Positions 1-10,440 of a stretch of 64,000 bases of DNA are shown here, in pieces. The translations under genes and the position numbers were made by a program. Position 1 is the stretch's first letter; each line of letters opens with the position of its first letter. The notes under the pieces were generated by a model, which searched no databases, was not told the DNA's origin, and was given only the letters and a program-made list of their open reading frames with translations. The DNA is from Cricetomys ansorgei (taxonomy: Eukaryota > Chordata > Mammalia > Rodentia > Nesomyidae), in the NCBI GenBank assembly GCA_026225945.1, contig JAMJFZ010000702.1, positions 62,001-126,000 on the forward strand. Reading direction: 5' to 3'.

Positions 1-889
1 CTACGTATATACTTCTTTGCTTCTTTTCATCCGCATCTCTGATCCAGACTACTATTAGACTATTTCATCATTAGCCTCATAGTTGATCCTTTTATTCCTT
101 CCGTTCTTTATCTACCCTGCAACCAGTGCTTGCTCTTAGGAGTACAGGTAAACAAGTCGTTCCTCCTTAGCCTCCTCTCTTGGTATTTTCACATGCTCCC
201 TTACTCTGTAGTTCTTGGGTTATGACATTAGCTTTCTCTTGCTTCAGAGCTTTTGTGTATGCTGTTGCCAGCCCCATCGCATCCCTGCCTCTGTTCCTTT
301 GAACTCAGCTCAATGTTTGAGCTCCGGAAAATCTTTCTTAATAAGGTTCATTTGAATTACACCATAGACGACCTGGTTAAATTAGCTACATTCTACTTCT
401 GATTGCTAAGTTACAAATTGAAATTAACATTAGATTCTTAACCTGTTTAATAAGTCAGTCTTGGTATGTTTTAGCAAAATAGTTCACACTTTCTTCTTCT
501 ATTCTCCAGTGGAGCCAACTTTAGTTCCTTGCTGATGAATTTGGGTCCTGCGAAGTGTGCAACATTGCTGCTGCTGGTTTCACTTGAGAGTAAGATTCTA
601 GTGCATTCTCTTAGGCCAGCTGTCCTGACTGGGGTGGCTGAAGTTGTTGTTGCTCTAAGTATAGACTTTTTCTTTTAGGACAAAATTACTAGTAGAGGAT
701 TTGTACTATTTTTCAAAGAAAGCAACTTTGTAAATTCCAGCCCAGTCAAAGTTTAATATGAATGTAATTTGGATGTATGAAGAAAACCAAAGTGATTTTA
801 TTTGTGAATAAAATATGTCAGTTTCTAATTTTTCATGGTTTGGTGTTATCCAGCGAGTAAATACTTATTGTGTAACTGTGAGACTTAGA
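1..889. other. Intergenic or intronic sequence, no feature recognised
   Basis: AT-rich single-copy-looking sequence. No SINE, microsatellite or exon-like open stretch with splice sites was recognised on either strand. If the DENND4 pseudogene begins further left, this could be one of its introns, but nothing here shows that. Confidence 0.4.
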
Positions 890-1430
890 AGGGAGCCTGG
901 TGGTATGTACCTGTAGTCTCATGTTTCCTGAGAGGCACAGAGGTCTCTTCATCCTAATAGGGAACCAAGGATAGACCACCAGAGCCCAACTCAGAAAACC
1001 AGTTAGTTTATTATAATTACTCACAAGAGTGTGGGTGAGAGGTTACTCACAGGAGCAGGGACAACTCAAGTTAGCTGCCTCACAGAAATACCCATCTTAG
1101 CCCAAATGATGGCTTGTGGTGGCTGGAGCCCTAGCGATCTCTGCAGGACTTGCAAGCCTCTCAATAGATCAGAGTCTCTTCTAGATACTGAGCTGGTGCA
1201 ATTGGTTGCTGTTCCTATGACTTAGGAGAGGGGCCTGGTAAATCTAAGTCAGGTTCCTAGACTCATTAGTTTAATATCTTGAGTCTCAGGTTACTCAAGG
1301 AAGGATTTTTTTCAATTTGAAGAACGTTACTATACCGTATCACAGCACACGGGAGGCTGAGACAGAAATATATATCTCAAGATACTGTCTTAAAAAACAG
1401 AACAAAGCAAAACACCAAAGAAATTCCAGT
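890..1430 (+). repeat. Degenerate B1-like SINE fragments
   Basis: Two weak B1-like patches: one near 893-960 (GCCTGGTGGTATGTACCTGT, like the B1 start GTGGTGGCGCATGCC) and one near 1340-1400 (CACGGGAGGCTGAGACAG, then an A-rich tail with CAAAGCAAAAC). Both are too diverged for secure family assignment. The stretch between them holds nothing recognised. Confidence 0.35.
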
Positions 1431-1689
1431 TGATTTTATTTTGAATTATGCAAGTTAATTACCTAGTTAATTTCACATTTTAACTTTTAACTATTTTCTC
1501 TATTTCTCCATATGGCTTTAATGTAAATAGAACACTATAAAAAAGGTTAGCTCTTGTTTAAATCACAAATAAAGTCAAATTCTACTTAAAAACTGTAATG
1601 TTTCCTTACTATACTTAGAAATCAAATAATACTGAATTTGTTGTGTGTGTGTGCATACATGAACAACATGAACACACACGTGTGTGCAC

Positions 1690-1824
1690 ATGACACACCA
1701 GGCTTGTTATGTGCGTGCTGGGTTCTGGACTCCAGTTCTCATGATTGTGCAGGAAGCACTCTTTAAATGCTGAGCCTTCTCCCTAGCCTTTATTTTATTT
1801 TGCTACTTATTTAATCAATTTAAT

Positions 1825-1870
<46 letters not shown>

Positions 1871-2032
1871 AACACATGAGTGCAGGTTCCTGTGGAGGCC
1901 AGAAGAGGGCCTTGACTCTCCAGAAACTGGAGTTTCAGGTGGCTGTGAGCCATTAGATATGGGTACCTGGAACAAACTCAGGTCCTCTGCAAGAGCAGCA
2001 CTCAGTCTTAAATGCCAAGCCATCCCCCACCT
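1690..2032 (-). repeat. Two tRNA-derived B2/B3-type SINEs, antisense
   Basis: The pattern GAGGCCAGAAGAGGGC, then CTGGAGTTTCAGGTGGCTGTGA, then AACTCAGGTCCTCTGCAAGAGCAG is the reverse complement of a B2/B3 SINE (about 1868-2032). A shorter, more diverged relative lies at about 1690-1795 (GTGCTGGGTTCTGGACTCCAG). The internal TG tract lies next to the second element, as is common for these SINEs. Confidence 0.7.
1826..1866. repeat. (TG)n microsatellite
   Basis: Nearly perfect TG dinucleotide run of about 20 units, ending in TGCGTG. Confidence 0.95.
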
Positions 2033-2034
2033 TT

Positions 2035-2175
2035 GGTTTTGTTTTAGACAGGCTCACACTCAGCTGAAGTTGACCTAGAACTTACTTATCAGGCTGGTGG
2101 TCTGAACTTTAGCATTTCTCCTACCTTATCCTCCTATGTTGGGATTAGAAGTGGGAGCCGCCATGCACAGTCACC
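2035..2175 (-). repeat. Old B1-like SINE, antisense
   Basis: TTTTAGACAGG...GTTGACCTAGAACTTACT...TATGTTGGGATTAGAAG follows the layout of a reverse-complement B1 (GAGACAGGGTTTCTC ... CTTGAACTCA ... GCTGGGATTAAAGG), with many substitutions. Confidence 0.55.
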
Positions 2176-2529
2176 CTGCTTTCTCACTCTGTTCTTGGAG
2201 CACTTTTGTTCCTGTTTCAGGTAGTCGTCTTTCACAGTGAGGCTCACCTTGCCTTACTAGTACAGTATGCTCTAAACCTTAAACAAGTTAATGGGGTCTT
2301 TTGTTTTTCCATAGAATTATTCACTATTTAATAGTGTGTATACTTTGTTATGTCTTCTATTTATTTTCTGCCTCTTCCTGTCAGACTAGTTGTTATGTCT
2401 CCCAGGAGTTGTGCGGTGAATAAAGCTTTATTGAACATAGGCTACTAATTGACTTATTACCTGTCACTGTTTTTCTACAATCGTAGAAAGTAGTTACGTA
2501 AGTAGTTGTCACAAAGGCTGTAAGGCCTA

Positions 2530-2680
2530 AAATACTGTGCATTTTACAGGTAAAAAAGGAGACTAAATCTCTAGACTGTGAGGCTAGGAGGGAATGGGTC
2601 TGTTTTTTTGATACTGTGGTCTCATTGTCAAAGAGTGCTTAGCATCTAATAAATGTTCATGTGTTTGTTAAATATGTCAT
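2530..2680. repeat. Possible ancient MIR/L2 fragment
   Basis: CATTTTACAGGTAAAAAAGGAG resembles the MIR core, and AGTGCTTAGCATCTAATAAATG resembles the shared MIR/L2 3' end. The match is by eye only. The flanking sequence from 2176 to 3059 has no other recognised element, apart from a B1-like patch near 2868-2990. Confidence 0.35.
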
Positions 2681-3059
2681 TCTTGAAGATAGAAACCTCA
2701 GTCTTGAATAATAATCTGTAATGCTTAACAGGGGTGGTGCTATTGATACTTCTGTGGAGTGGATTATGATGGGTAAGCGTGAAAATTGAACCAGGGACAG
2801 AGTGCTGATTCGTACATTAGAGCAAAAGGTCTTCACTGGTTACAGTTGTAGCCGATTATTATTGCACATTCAGGTGGCAGAGGCAGGAAGACCAGAAATC
2901 CATGGTCCTTCTCCACTATATAGTGAGTGTGCACCAGCTATACTGTGTAATGCTCTGTCTCATATAAAAATATATTTTTTGAATAAGACTTGTAGTCACT
3001 ACAGTACAATTGGTTGGGAAGGTAACTGTATGTGAACCAAAAGAATAATATTTTAGATT

Positions 3060-3262
3060 TTTTAAAGGTTTGTTTATTTGTTTTATGTTTGTATCTGTTT
3101 ATATGTGGACTAATGCCCATGAAGGCCAGAGGAAGGCATCAGATCCCTTGATGCTGGAGTTATGAAGGTTGTGAACCACTCACTGTGGGTGCTGGGTACT
3201 GAACTCAGGTCCTCTGCAAGAACAGCAAGTGCTCTTAGTCACTGAGCCATCTCTCCAGCCCC
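3060..3262 (-). repeat. B2/B3-type SINE, antisense
   Basis: TGAAGGCCAGAGGAAGGCATC, GGTGCTGGGTACTGAACTC, AGGTCCTCTGCAAGAACAGC and GAGCCATCTCTCCAGCCCC are the reverse complement of a tRNA-derived B2/B3 SINE. The last string is the reversed Pol III A-box end (GGGGCTGGAGAGATGGCTC). Confidence 0.85.
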
Positions 3263-3329
3263 TTAGTCTGTTTTTCAACCTATCAGAAACTGCTCATAAA
3301 ATCAGAAACAAAACAAACACTCTCCAACA

Positions 3330-3422
3330 CACCACACACACACACACACTCTGTCTCTCTCTCTCTCACACACACACAGACACACACACACTCTCTCTCT
3401 CTCACACACACAGAAACACACA

Positions 3423-3454
<32 letters not shown>

Positions 3455-3484
3455 TGCACACACTCGCGCGCACACACACACACT
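3330..3484. repeat. Compound (CA)n/(CT)n microsatellite
   Basis: Alternating blocks of CACACA and CTCTCT, with the CACACACT-CTCTCTCT module repeated about three times, so this is a small tandem repeat of a compound unit. Open frames on both strands here are low-complexity artefacts. Confidence 0.95.
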
Positions 3485-3539
3485 AAGATGGCAATTTGTA
3501 AATTAAAACTCCTACTGATTTTTTTGTATAGATTATTTT

Positions 3540-3745
3540 TGCATGTTCATGTGTTTATGTGGTGGGTGTGTGTATGGAGGCCAGAGATGAACCTCTACTG
3601 TCACTCCTCTCTGATGCACCCACCTCACCCTTTGAGACTGATTCTGCCACTGGCTATGCTGGGTAGCTAGGCAGCCATAGACCATCTGCTTGCATCTGCC
3701 TCCTCGATGCTGAGATTATAGGATCCCATCATGCCTAGCTTTTGT
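3540..3745 (-). repeat. Degenerate rodent SINE, antisense
   Basis: TGTGTATGGAGGCCAGAGATGAACC resembles reversed B2/B3-type SINE sequence. It is followed by GATGCTGAGATTATAGGATCC, like an antisense B1/B4 end. Strongly diverged. From 3746 to 4430 no element was recognised. Confidence 0.45.
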
Positions 3746-4429
3746 TTGTTTCCTTAAGATTATCAGATTATCAGTTTCATATCAACTATATTTTGAAGAG
3801 ATCAGGCTTCACTGAAGTTGAATTATTTTATATATTTATTTGAAGTGTAGAAGATCTTTTGTTGAGGTCTTCAAGTGATTCGCAAGAGATTCCTTAATTT
3901 AAATATTTGTTACATCTTACTTTTTATTATGGTACTCTCGATAGAACCAAAGTTTCCTAAGCATGCTAAGCCATACTCTGTCATGGAGCTCAACCCAGCC
4001 CCACATTGGTTTGTCCCGCCTCCCCTGCCAAACCTTCTCGTGTGCTTAGTTTGGTTTTGGTTGGAGTTCATAAGTGGGTAAAATGCCTAAGTGTATAAAG
4101 TCATGTTTGTTCTATGACTTAGGGGAGTTTCATCTCTTTGCTTTGATTCTCCATAAAATACGCTTGTGGGATTTGTGTAGATGTCAGAATTAGCCTGTAA
4201 AGTGCTGCTGGCATTTTCAATGTGTTGTGATCATTATTTTTCTTGAATATTTTAATCTAGTAGAGTTTGATACAACTCACTTAATTCTGGAATGAAATTT
4301 GAAAGTTCAAAAACATAGACATCATTGCTTTTCAGTGGTCCCTTTCATAATAGTTAATTGTATAATTGTCATTGTAAATTTGAATTTGGTTAATTTTTAA
4401 AATCTTTTCCCCTAGATGATCTTTCCATT

Positions 4430-4560
4430 TCAGTGGCCATGCTTACAATCTCTACACTCCAGTGGCAGAGGCAGCCAGAGCAGAAATTCATGGTCACCCT
4501 CTAAATGGTGAGTTTTTATCCACCCTAGGCTACAGGGGACCCTCTCTTTCCATGCCCATG
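4430..4560 (+). repeat. Old B1-like SINE
   Basis: CAGTGGCCATGCTTACAATC, then AGTGGCAGAGGCAGCCAGAG, then ACCCTAGGCTACAGGG follows the B1 layout with heavy substitution. Confidence 0.45.
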
Positions 4561-4667
4561 TGGACACTTTAGTATAATTATTTGGGAAGATACTTGTATG
4601 TGAATTGAAAGAAGAGTTGTATAAAAGGAAGAAAGCATTTGCTTCGGAAATAATACTGAAGCCAAGT

Positions 4668-4810
4668 ATACTGGTTTATGCTTATAAACCCAGAACTTGG
4701 GGGCCTAACGTAGGAGCATCACTATGAGCGGGAGCCCATCCTAGGCTACATAGTGAGATCCAGGTCAGCCTTAGCTACAGAGTGAGACATTGCCTCTAAT
4801 AACCCCACAA
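4668..4810 (+). repeat. Old B1-like SINE
   Basis: CTGGTTTATGCTTATAAACCC...CTAGGCTACATAGTGAGATCC...AGAGTGAGACATTGCCTC follows the layout of a sense B1, including the end resembling GAGACCCTGTCTC. Confidence 0.55.
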
Positions 4811-4989
4811 AATATAAAATTGAAATATAGTGAAATGGATGCATCCACAGTATTTTGAAACTGAATAACTGTAGTGGCTCATTATTAAGTAATGAAGTAA
4901 TGAATCAATTCATGAGTTTGATTTAATTGATCCCTTGGGCTTGGTGTGAATAAGCCTGATCTCTACCACTCAGCCTCATAGCCAGCTCT

Positions 4990-5135
4990 AAAATTTTTGT
5001 TTGTTTGTGAAAGTCTTGCATGGCCCAGGCTGCCCTGAATTTGAGCTAGCTGTGGTATCCAAGGATGATCTTGAACTGATCTTAGTGCCACTCCCAAGTG
5101 CTAGGGTTACAGGTGTGTACCATATACTCAGCCCA
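4990..5135 (-). repeat. Old B1-like SINE, antisense
   Basis: GCATGGCCCAGGCTGCCCTG...GATGATCTTGAACTGATC...CTCCCAAGTGCTAGGGTTAC is the reverse complement of a diverged B1. The next 350 bases hold nothing recognised. Confidence 0.6.
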
Positions 5136-5563
5136 ACATCCTTTCTCTTAGGGCTATATAAGAGTTTACTAGTCAATGGCCCCTTGGATTGGACAGAATA
5201 TGGATATGGAAGTATGACAGCTCCTATAGATTTGGTACATTGCCATTGTCATTTTGGAGAGAAGAAATTTGAGTGACACACTTTTAAAGTGAATGTTTTC
5301 AAAGTCAGATAGTAAATGTTAGAGCCAGGTTACAAAATGATGATTGTCCAGATGGGAATGGCAGTGTTCATTTGGGGATTTGAAGTAGATACTATGTGAA
5401 TCAGAGTTAATGTGACACGCCATCGGTTTTAAATGCATGCTGGCTTCATAGTTGATTTGACATCTGATTTACTTACTTATGTACAAGAAAGATCTTGAAT
5501 ATGTGTCCCTGGCTGGCATGGAACTTGCTATAAACTAGGCTGTCCTTAAACTTGAAGTGATCC

Positions 5564-6203
5564 TGTGGGGTCCGGGATCCCTTATACTGGCCCGAGACCC
5601 CTTACACTGAGCCTAAGTTTCAACTTCCTAAGCAAAAAGCTTAAGTTTCATATCATCAGCACAAGCCAGCGTCAAGAAAATTACTGGGTGCTTTCCAGAC
5701 CTCCCTGTTTCAGATAACTACAAGCCAAATTATATAGGCCCAAGCCAGGAGCACTGTGACCCAGAACAGTTCGCAAAACAATTTCTAAGACAAATAAGGC
5801 AGCCTTGGGCTAAAAGAGTTTCCCCACATAGACAGCCCACGGCCTCGGGCTAGGAGTATCCCCCCACCCACATTGACTGAGACCCTAAAGTTTGCATTTT
5901 CTAGGAGCCCACAACCTTGATATATGCCAGCACCAATCAGCTTAAAGGTTAACTGGCCCCTACCTATCAAAATGGGAAAACAATCTGGGGACCCATCGAC
6001 TTGTCCCAACTCGGTTTATGCCTAGCAACCGTTTGAACTGTAAATAAAAAGGCTTGCTCTTTGCTCCTCGGGGCCGCTTCTATCCTGCGTGTTAGAACGG
6101 TCCCAGTGCACTGGAATAAATCCTCTTGCTATTTGCATTGATATCCCGTCTGTGAGTCTCTGTGGGGGTGCGGCGTCCCAGTTTGGGCCTTTGGGGTTCA
6201 ACA
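5564..6203 (+). mobile_element. Solo LTR of an ERV1-like endogenous retrovirus
   Basis: A 640-bp element begins TGTGGGG and ends TTCAACA (TG...CA termini). A 4-bp direct repeat, ATCC, lies immediately outside both ends (5560-5563 and 6204-6207) and fits a target-site duplication; 4 bp is usual for gammaretrovirus-like (ERV1) elements. A TATA-like AAATAAAAAGG lies near 6042 and a polyadenylation signal AATAAA at 6115-6120, followed by the GT-rich CTGTGAGTCTCTGTG. No gag, pol or env sequence is attached, so this is a solo LTR left by LTR-LTR recombination. It has split an antisense B1-like SINE (about 5480-5563 and 6204-6250). The + orientation is inferred from the order of TATA and polyA signals. 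Confidence 0.85.
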
Positions 6204-6250
6204 ATCCTACTTCCTTTGCTGCCTAAGCCATAGATAGTAGACATCATGCC

Positions 6251-6989
6251 CCGCTAAGTATGTGTCTTTGAACATGGGAGATGTTAGTCATGAATCTTCC
6301 AGACAGAATATTGTATTTGCTTCTGTGCTGGTGGCATTATCAGCCAGGGAGTATTTGAAGTTAATTACTTGGAGTTTCTTGGATCATGGTGGTGATGTTT
6401 GGTTGGACTGTAGTAATTGAAGGGAAATCCCTTCTTCCCAGTTGAAAGCTAAGCTAAGCCAACATTAATGAGTCTCAGTTTTATTTGTCTTAGTTCTTTT
6501 ACCAAACTAGTTTGTGACTAAAACAGAGGCCATTAAAATCCAAGGCTCTGTGAATTAATCCTTAGGTCAGATGAAGCTTTGCTGTTTCTGTAGGTTTCCT
6601 ATCATCGAAGACTGAAGACTAAGCTATATTACAAAAGAAAGCATGGTACATACATGCTGAGTTGTAGAAGAGTATTTTTCAAAGCTGTTGTCTCTATTTT
6701 ATATATTCTGGATTATACGATTTTGGAAATGTTAACTTTTATGTAGCTCATATCTGTGTCTCTAGGGCTTTTTTTAATGCCTTTATGGTCATGGATTGAT
6801 TTCTTCTTACACCTCCATGAGGAATACACGGAACTATGTGTATTTTACTTTGTTAAATTCTGGTTCTTGGTTTGGGCATATAGTATTTTAGAGTTCTGCC
6901 AATAGGCTAACATCTCAAATCAGTTCATTTAACCCTTAAAATATCATAATATTGAAACATAAATTTGAAGTCAGTATTGTCAGTCTGCC
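6251..6989. other. Intron-like sequence, nothing recognised
   Basis: AT-rich sequence with no clear SINE, microsatellite or exon. No further DENND4-like exon was found upstream of 7182. Confidence 0.4.
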
Positions 6990-6992
6990 AAA

Positions 6993-7110
6993 GGCTTAGA
7001 CGGAGGCAGTCACGGAGACTGCGGGCAACTGAAAGAGAGAGAAGTGCCTAAAGCCGCTAGCTCCCTCTCGTGTGTCGGCCCGCATGGGCCAAGCAGCCCT
7101 TCCTCCTCTA
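6993..7110. other. Short CpG-richer patch of unknown origin
   Basis: About 115 bp with several CpGs (GACGGAGG, CACGGAG, TGCGGGC, GCCGCTAG, CTCGTGTGTCGGCCCGC) inside CpG-poor sequence. No open frame or known repeat was recognised. It ends about 70 bp before a pseudogene exon. Confidence 0.4.
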
Positions 7111-7181
7111 ACTTTGACATAGGAGTCTTGTTTAGTACACATTCGTTATTAATAACAGATTTCCTACTTCTAATTTAATAG

Positions 7182-7282
7182 ATCTGATGAAAAGGAGAAC
7201 ATAAACTGGAAGCAGCTTCCCAAAAAGCCATGCAAGAGTCTGATGAGCACCTTGAGGAGACTGTATCCCCAGCTCTGCTCAG
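7182..7282 (+). pseudogene. Dennd4a: DENND4 pseudogene exon 1 of 10 (window numbering)
   Basis: A 101-bp open stretch between a pyrimidine-rich acceptor ending AATAG and donor GTGACT. It encodes [20 protein letters not shown] and continues to LYPQLCS without a stop. It ends one base into a codon, exactly the phase that exon 2 needs. Family membership rests on this phase match, its position and partial recall of the linker. Confidence 0.65.
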
Positions 7283-7382
7283 GTGACTGAGGATGGAGTG
7301 GGTCCCTGGGCACAGACCCAAGTGGGAATTCTCTGTCTGTCTCTGGTTCTCTTTCTTTCTTTTTAATATTATATTTCTAATT

Positions 7383-7565
7383 TTGTGTGTGTGTGTGTAA
7401 GAGAGAGAGAGAGACAGAAAGAGAGAGAGAGATATGCATATGTGGGTTCCCATGGAGCCCAGAAGAGTGTGTCAGATCTCTAGCAGCTATATGCAGCCCA
7501 GTGTGAGTGGTTGGTGCCGGATAAGAACAGTGAATACTCTTAACCACCCACCCCATCTCTCTAAC
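7383..7565 (-). repeat. Antisense B2/B3-type SINE with (TG)n/(GA)n tract
   Basis: A TGTGTG run turning into GAGAGA (about 7384-7431), then CCCATGGAGCCCAGAAGAGTG and TGAATACTCTTAACCACC, which are reverse-complement B2/B3 features. Lies in intron 1 of the pseudogene. Confidence 0.6.
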
Positions 7566-8125
7566 TCCTCTTTGTTATATTAAGACAGTTTCTTTGCTAC
7601 ATAGCCCAAGTTGGCCTGGAACTTGTGGTCCTTTTCTTTCTGCCTCTGCCTACAGAAATATTTTAAATGAGAGAATAGGATAAGATAATTAAAATAAGAT
7701 AACTGTTAACTTCTGCTTAATGAGTTATTATGTAATAGCATTTTTTAGCATCTTCTCTGTACTCTGCCCTTCTTTGCTACCCTCTGTCCTGAGAACTAAA
7801 GATGTCTTCAAATTCCTGATCCTTTTTGTCTCTACTTCCCAGTTTTAGGGTTGGAGGTGTAAGTCACATGCCCAGTTGTATAGTGTTGGGGATTGGACCC
7901 TGAGCTAGGTAAACACCCTACTAACTGACATACATGCCTAGCCTGATTGTTTGTTTCGTTGGTTTTGGGTTTTTTTTTTAGGGTTTTTGAGATTGGATCT
8001 CATGTTTATCTGGCTGGTTCCAGCTGTTGCTGAGTAACCTCAGCACTTAAGGTTGTGGCAGCAAGATGTTGAGTGAGCCAGCCTAGGGTACTCTAGCCAG
8101 CTAGAGTATAGTGAGACTGTCTCAA
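7566..8125. repeat. Degenerate B1-like fragments
   Basis: AAGTTGGCCTGGAACTTGTGG (7609) looks like antisense B1. Near 7985-8125 there is a mixed stretch with CAGCACTTAAGG and ATAGTGAGACTGTCTC, like a sense B1. Both are strongly diverged. Confidence 0.4.
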
Positions 8126-8138
8126 AAAAGAAAAAGAA

Positions 8139-8290
8139 GCTGGGCAGTGGCACACACCTTTAACCCCAGCACTTGGGAGGCAGAGGCAGGCAGATCTCTG
8201 TGAGTTTGAGGCCAGCTTGGTCTACAGAGTGAGTTCCAGGACAGCCAGAGTTTACAACAGAGAAACCCTGTCTCAACAAAAAAACCCAAA
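8139..8290 (+). repeat. B1 SINE
   Basis: GCTGGGCAGTGGCACACACC, CCAGCACTTGGGAGGCAGAG, TTTGAGGCCAGCTTGGTCTA and GAAACCCTGTCTC are close to the B1 consensus, followed by an A-rich tail. Lies about 100 bp upstream of pseudogene exon 2. Confidence 0.95.
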
Positions 8291-8393
8291 AATTGTAGGT
8301 CTTTTTTTTTTTTTACTATTTTCTCATTGTTCACTCATTTTGTAAACAGATATTACATATTAATGCTTGTTTTGTTTTTACTTCCTTCATCAG

Positions 8394-8602
8394 TTCACTG
8401 AAAAACTCAGGAAAGTTCAGCAATTGAGATAAATCCAATTGAAGCAGATTTCTCTTGGCAAAAACAACATGACACAACTTGAGATGGAAATTCAAGAGAC
8501 TTTTTTGCGATTTATGGCATCTGTTTTTAAAGGGTATAGATCATACCTCAGAAGCACTTTCAAATAAAGCTACAGCTGCGGATTCATTGTTTGATCGACA
8601 GG
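8394..8602 (+). pseudogene. Dennd4a: DENND4 pseudogene exon 2
   Basis: Acceptor CTTCATCAG, donor GTGAGT. Encodes [20 protein letters not shown], then in a shifted frame [20 protein letters not shown] and KGYRSYLR, then in a third frame [16 protein letters not shown]. Lesions: an in-frame TGA at 8399-8401, a 1-bp gain just before the MTQ codons, and a deletion of about 11 bp after SYLR. The net change leaves the exon one base short of the expected phase. Confidence 0.85.
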
Positions 8603-9420
8603 GTGAGTGTCAGCGAAATCACAATTATCTTCATTGAAGGAAAATGTGTTTCATTTTAGTGTTGCTACCTCATACATATTTGCTACATTCCTAGAAATTC
8701 ATATTTAAATGTAAGAATGTCCATGATTTGTAACCTTGCTCTATTAGTAGAGAATTTCAAAATTTTATACCCCATTATTTTTCCTGGAAAATCTAAAACC
8801 GCAGGTATTTAATTTGTAGAGTCCATTGTAGTTTATATGTTCACAGTCCCATATGATGTCATCTCTGAAGACACCGGGAACTGGTCTTTCTTCCCTTGGT
8901 TCTGCAGTTTGTTTCTTTGAAAGATCCCTCAGCAAATATTTTCCAGACTGAAGTCACTAGTTTTTATTCATTTTGAAAACTGTACCTTTGTTCCCAAGGA
9001 AACGTACATTGTTTTAGTGATCACATTTTTACTGTTACTGGGCTACTCATTTGTGCTGTTTGGGCCTTGCATCTTACATGAATATTCATATAAAAGATTC
9101 ATATATATATTCATATAAAAAGTCTGTTCTGGAGTTTTACCTTGCATTTACTTTTTCAAAAAAAAAACCTCTAAGATCTGCATTTTTCCTTTGCCTTTAG
9201 AATTCGTGCTTTCAGCTTGACTGGCCAGTTATGTATTTAGTCTTCTCATAGTGAATCTGAGTCTGACTAGTTTATAGGGATGCAAAGCAATATAAAATCT
9301 GCCTCTGTGGAATACTAAGCAGGAAGCACTTTAATCTTATGAAGATAGAACATATATTCAAGGAAAGGAATTTTATACAGTCAATAATTCTGATGTTTTA
9401 AGAACTCATTTAAAAGGAAG
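8603..9420. other. Pseudogene intron sequence, no element recognised
   Basis: AT-rich intronic sequence after exon 2. It has short AT runs near 9085-9125 but no SINE or LTR that I can support. Confidence 0.5.
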
Positions 9421-9600
9421 CCTTCTCTCTCCCTCCCTCCTTTCCTTTCTCTCTTTCTCTCCCTCCCTGTGTCTCTCTATTTTTTGAGACAGGGTTTCTC
9501 TTTGTAGTCCTAACTGCTCACTCAGTAGACCAGGCAAACCTTGAACTCACAGAGATTCACCTGCCTGTGATTAAAGGTGTATGCCACCATGCCCAACTGG
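9421..9600 (-). repeat. B1 SINE, antisense, with pyrimidine tract
   Basis: A CT-rich tract (9421-9478) precedes TTTTTGAGACAGGGTTTCTC, TTGAACTCACAGAGATTCAC and GATTAAAGGTGTATGCCACC, a clear reverse-complement B1 with a short internal deletion. Confidence 0.92.
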
Positions 9601-10245
9601 AAGCATTCTTTCAAATGGGTAATTTTGGAAGATTTCTTTATAAAATAGAAATAACTGAAAGTATTTTATAGTAATCCATTGGAATTAAAAGTCACATCTG
9701 AGTTTGAATTTCTTCTTGGCCATTTCTAAAGACTTTATGAAGACTAAGGCCCTCCTATCTAATATGAAATGATGGTGTTCTGTAGTAGCAGTGCAGAATG
9801 AGTAGGAGTCTGGAGAGCAGCTAGTAAAAGTGCCTTAAGTATTTATGGTAATTTATGTCACACCATTGGTGGTGAAACAGGAACCCTCAGATTCCTCTGG
9901 GGCTGCAGTAGGAAAGTACCAGAGGCTGGTTTATTTTTTGACAGTTTGGAACCTAGACTGAGATCAAGGTTTCTTCTGAGGCCTCTCTTCTTGGCCTACA
10001 TATGGCTATTTTTTACCACTTTGGTTCTAAATTTCCTCTCATGGGACACCAATCATATCAGAGCAGGGCCCATCCAGTCACTTCATTTTAAGTCTGTAAT
10101 TGATTTTAAAGACTTTGTTTCCAAATATTTTCATATTTGAAGTAATAGGGGTTAGGACTTTAGCGTATGAATTTTTTTAATGCAGTCCAACTCATAAAAA
10201 TATGTTTGTCCCCTCTCCCCCCAAAAATTAAATGTTAAAGATTAT

Positions 10246-10440
10246 GGGGCTGGAGAGATGGCTCAGTGGTTAAGAGCACTGTCTGTTCTTCCAGAGGTCC
10301 TGAGTTCAACTCCCAGCACCCAGCATGGCAGCTCACAGCTGTCTGTAACTCCAGGTCCAGGGGATTCAACACCTTTGAACAGATACACATGCAGGCAAAA
10401 CATACATGAACATAAAATAAAAATGAATTATTTTAAAAAA
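10246..10440 (+). repeat. B2 SINE
   Basis: GGGGCTGGAGAGATGGCTCA (Pol III A-box region), then GTTCAACTCCCAGCACCCAG (B-box region), then an A-rich tail with AATAAAAATG. Close to the rodent B2 consensus. From 9601 to 10245 no other element was recognised. Confidence 0.95.

Noticed and set aside
3229..3486. Overlapping open frames on both strands rich in His/Thr/Ser or Cys/Val
   Set aside because: Low-complexity CA/CT microsatellite translation.
4416..4500. Possible extra DENND4 exon reading MIFPFQWPC after CCCCTAG
   Set aside because: The open part is short and runs straight into a B1-like sequence. I could not place it in the family order.
5785..6204. Minus-strand open frames inside the LTR
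   Set aside because: They are antisense to an LTR with recognisable + strand TATA and polyA signals, have no homology that I recognise, and the element carries no internal retroviral genes.
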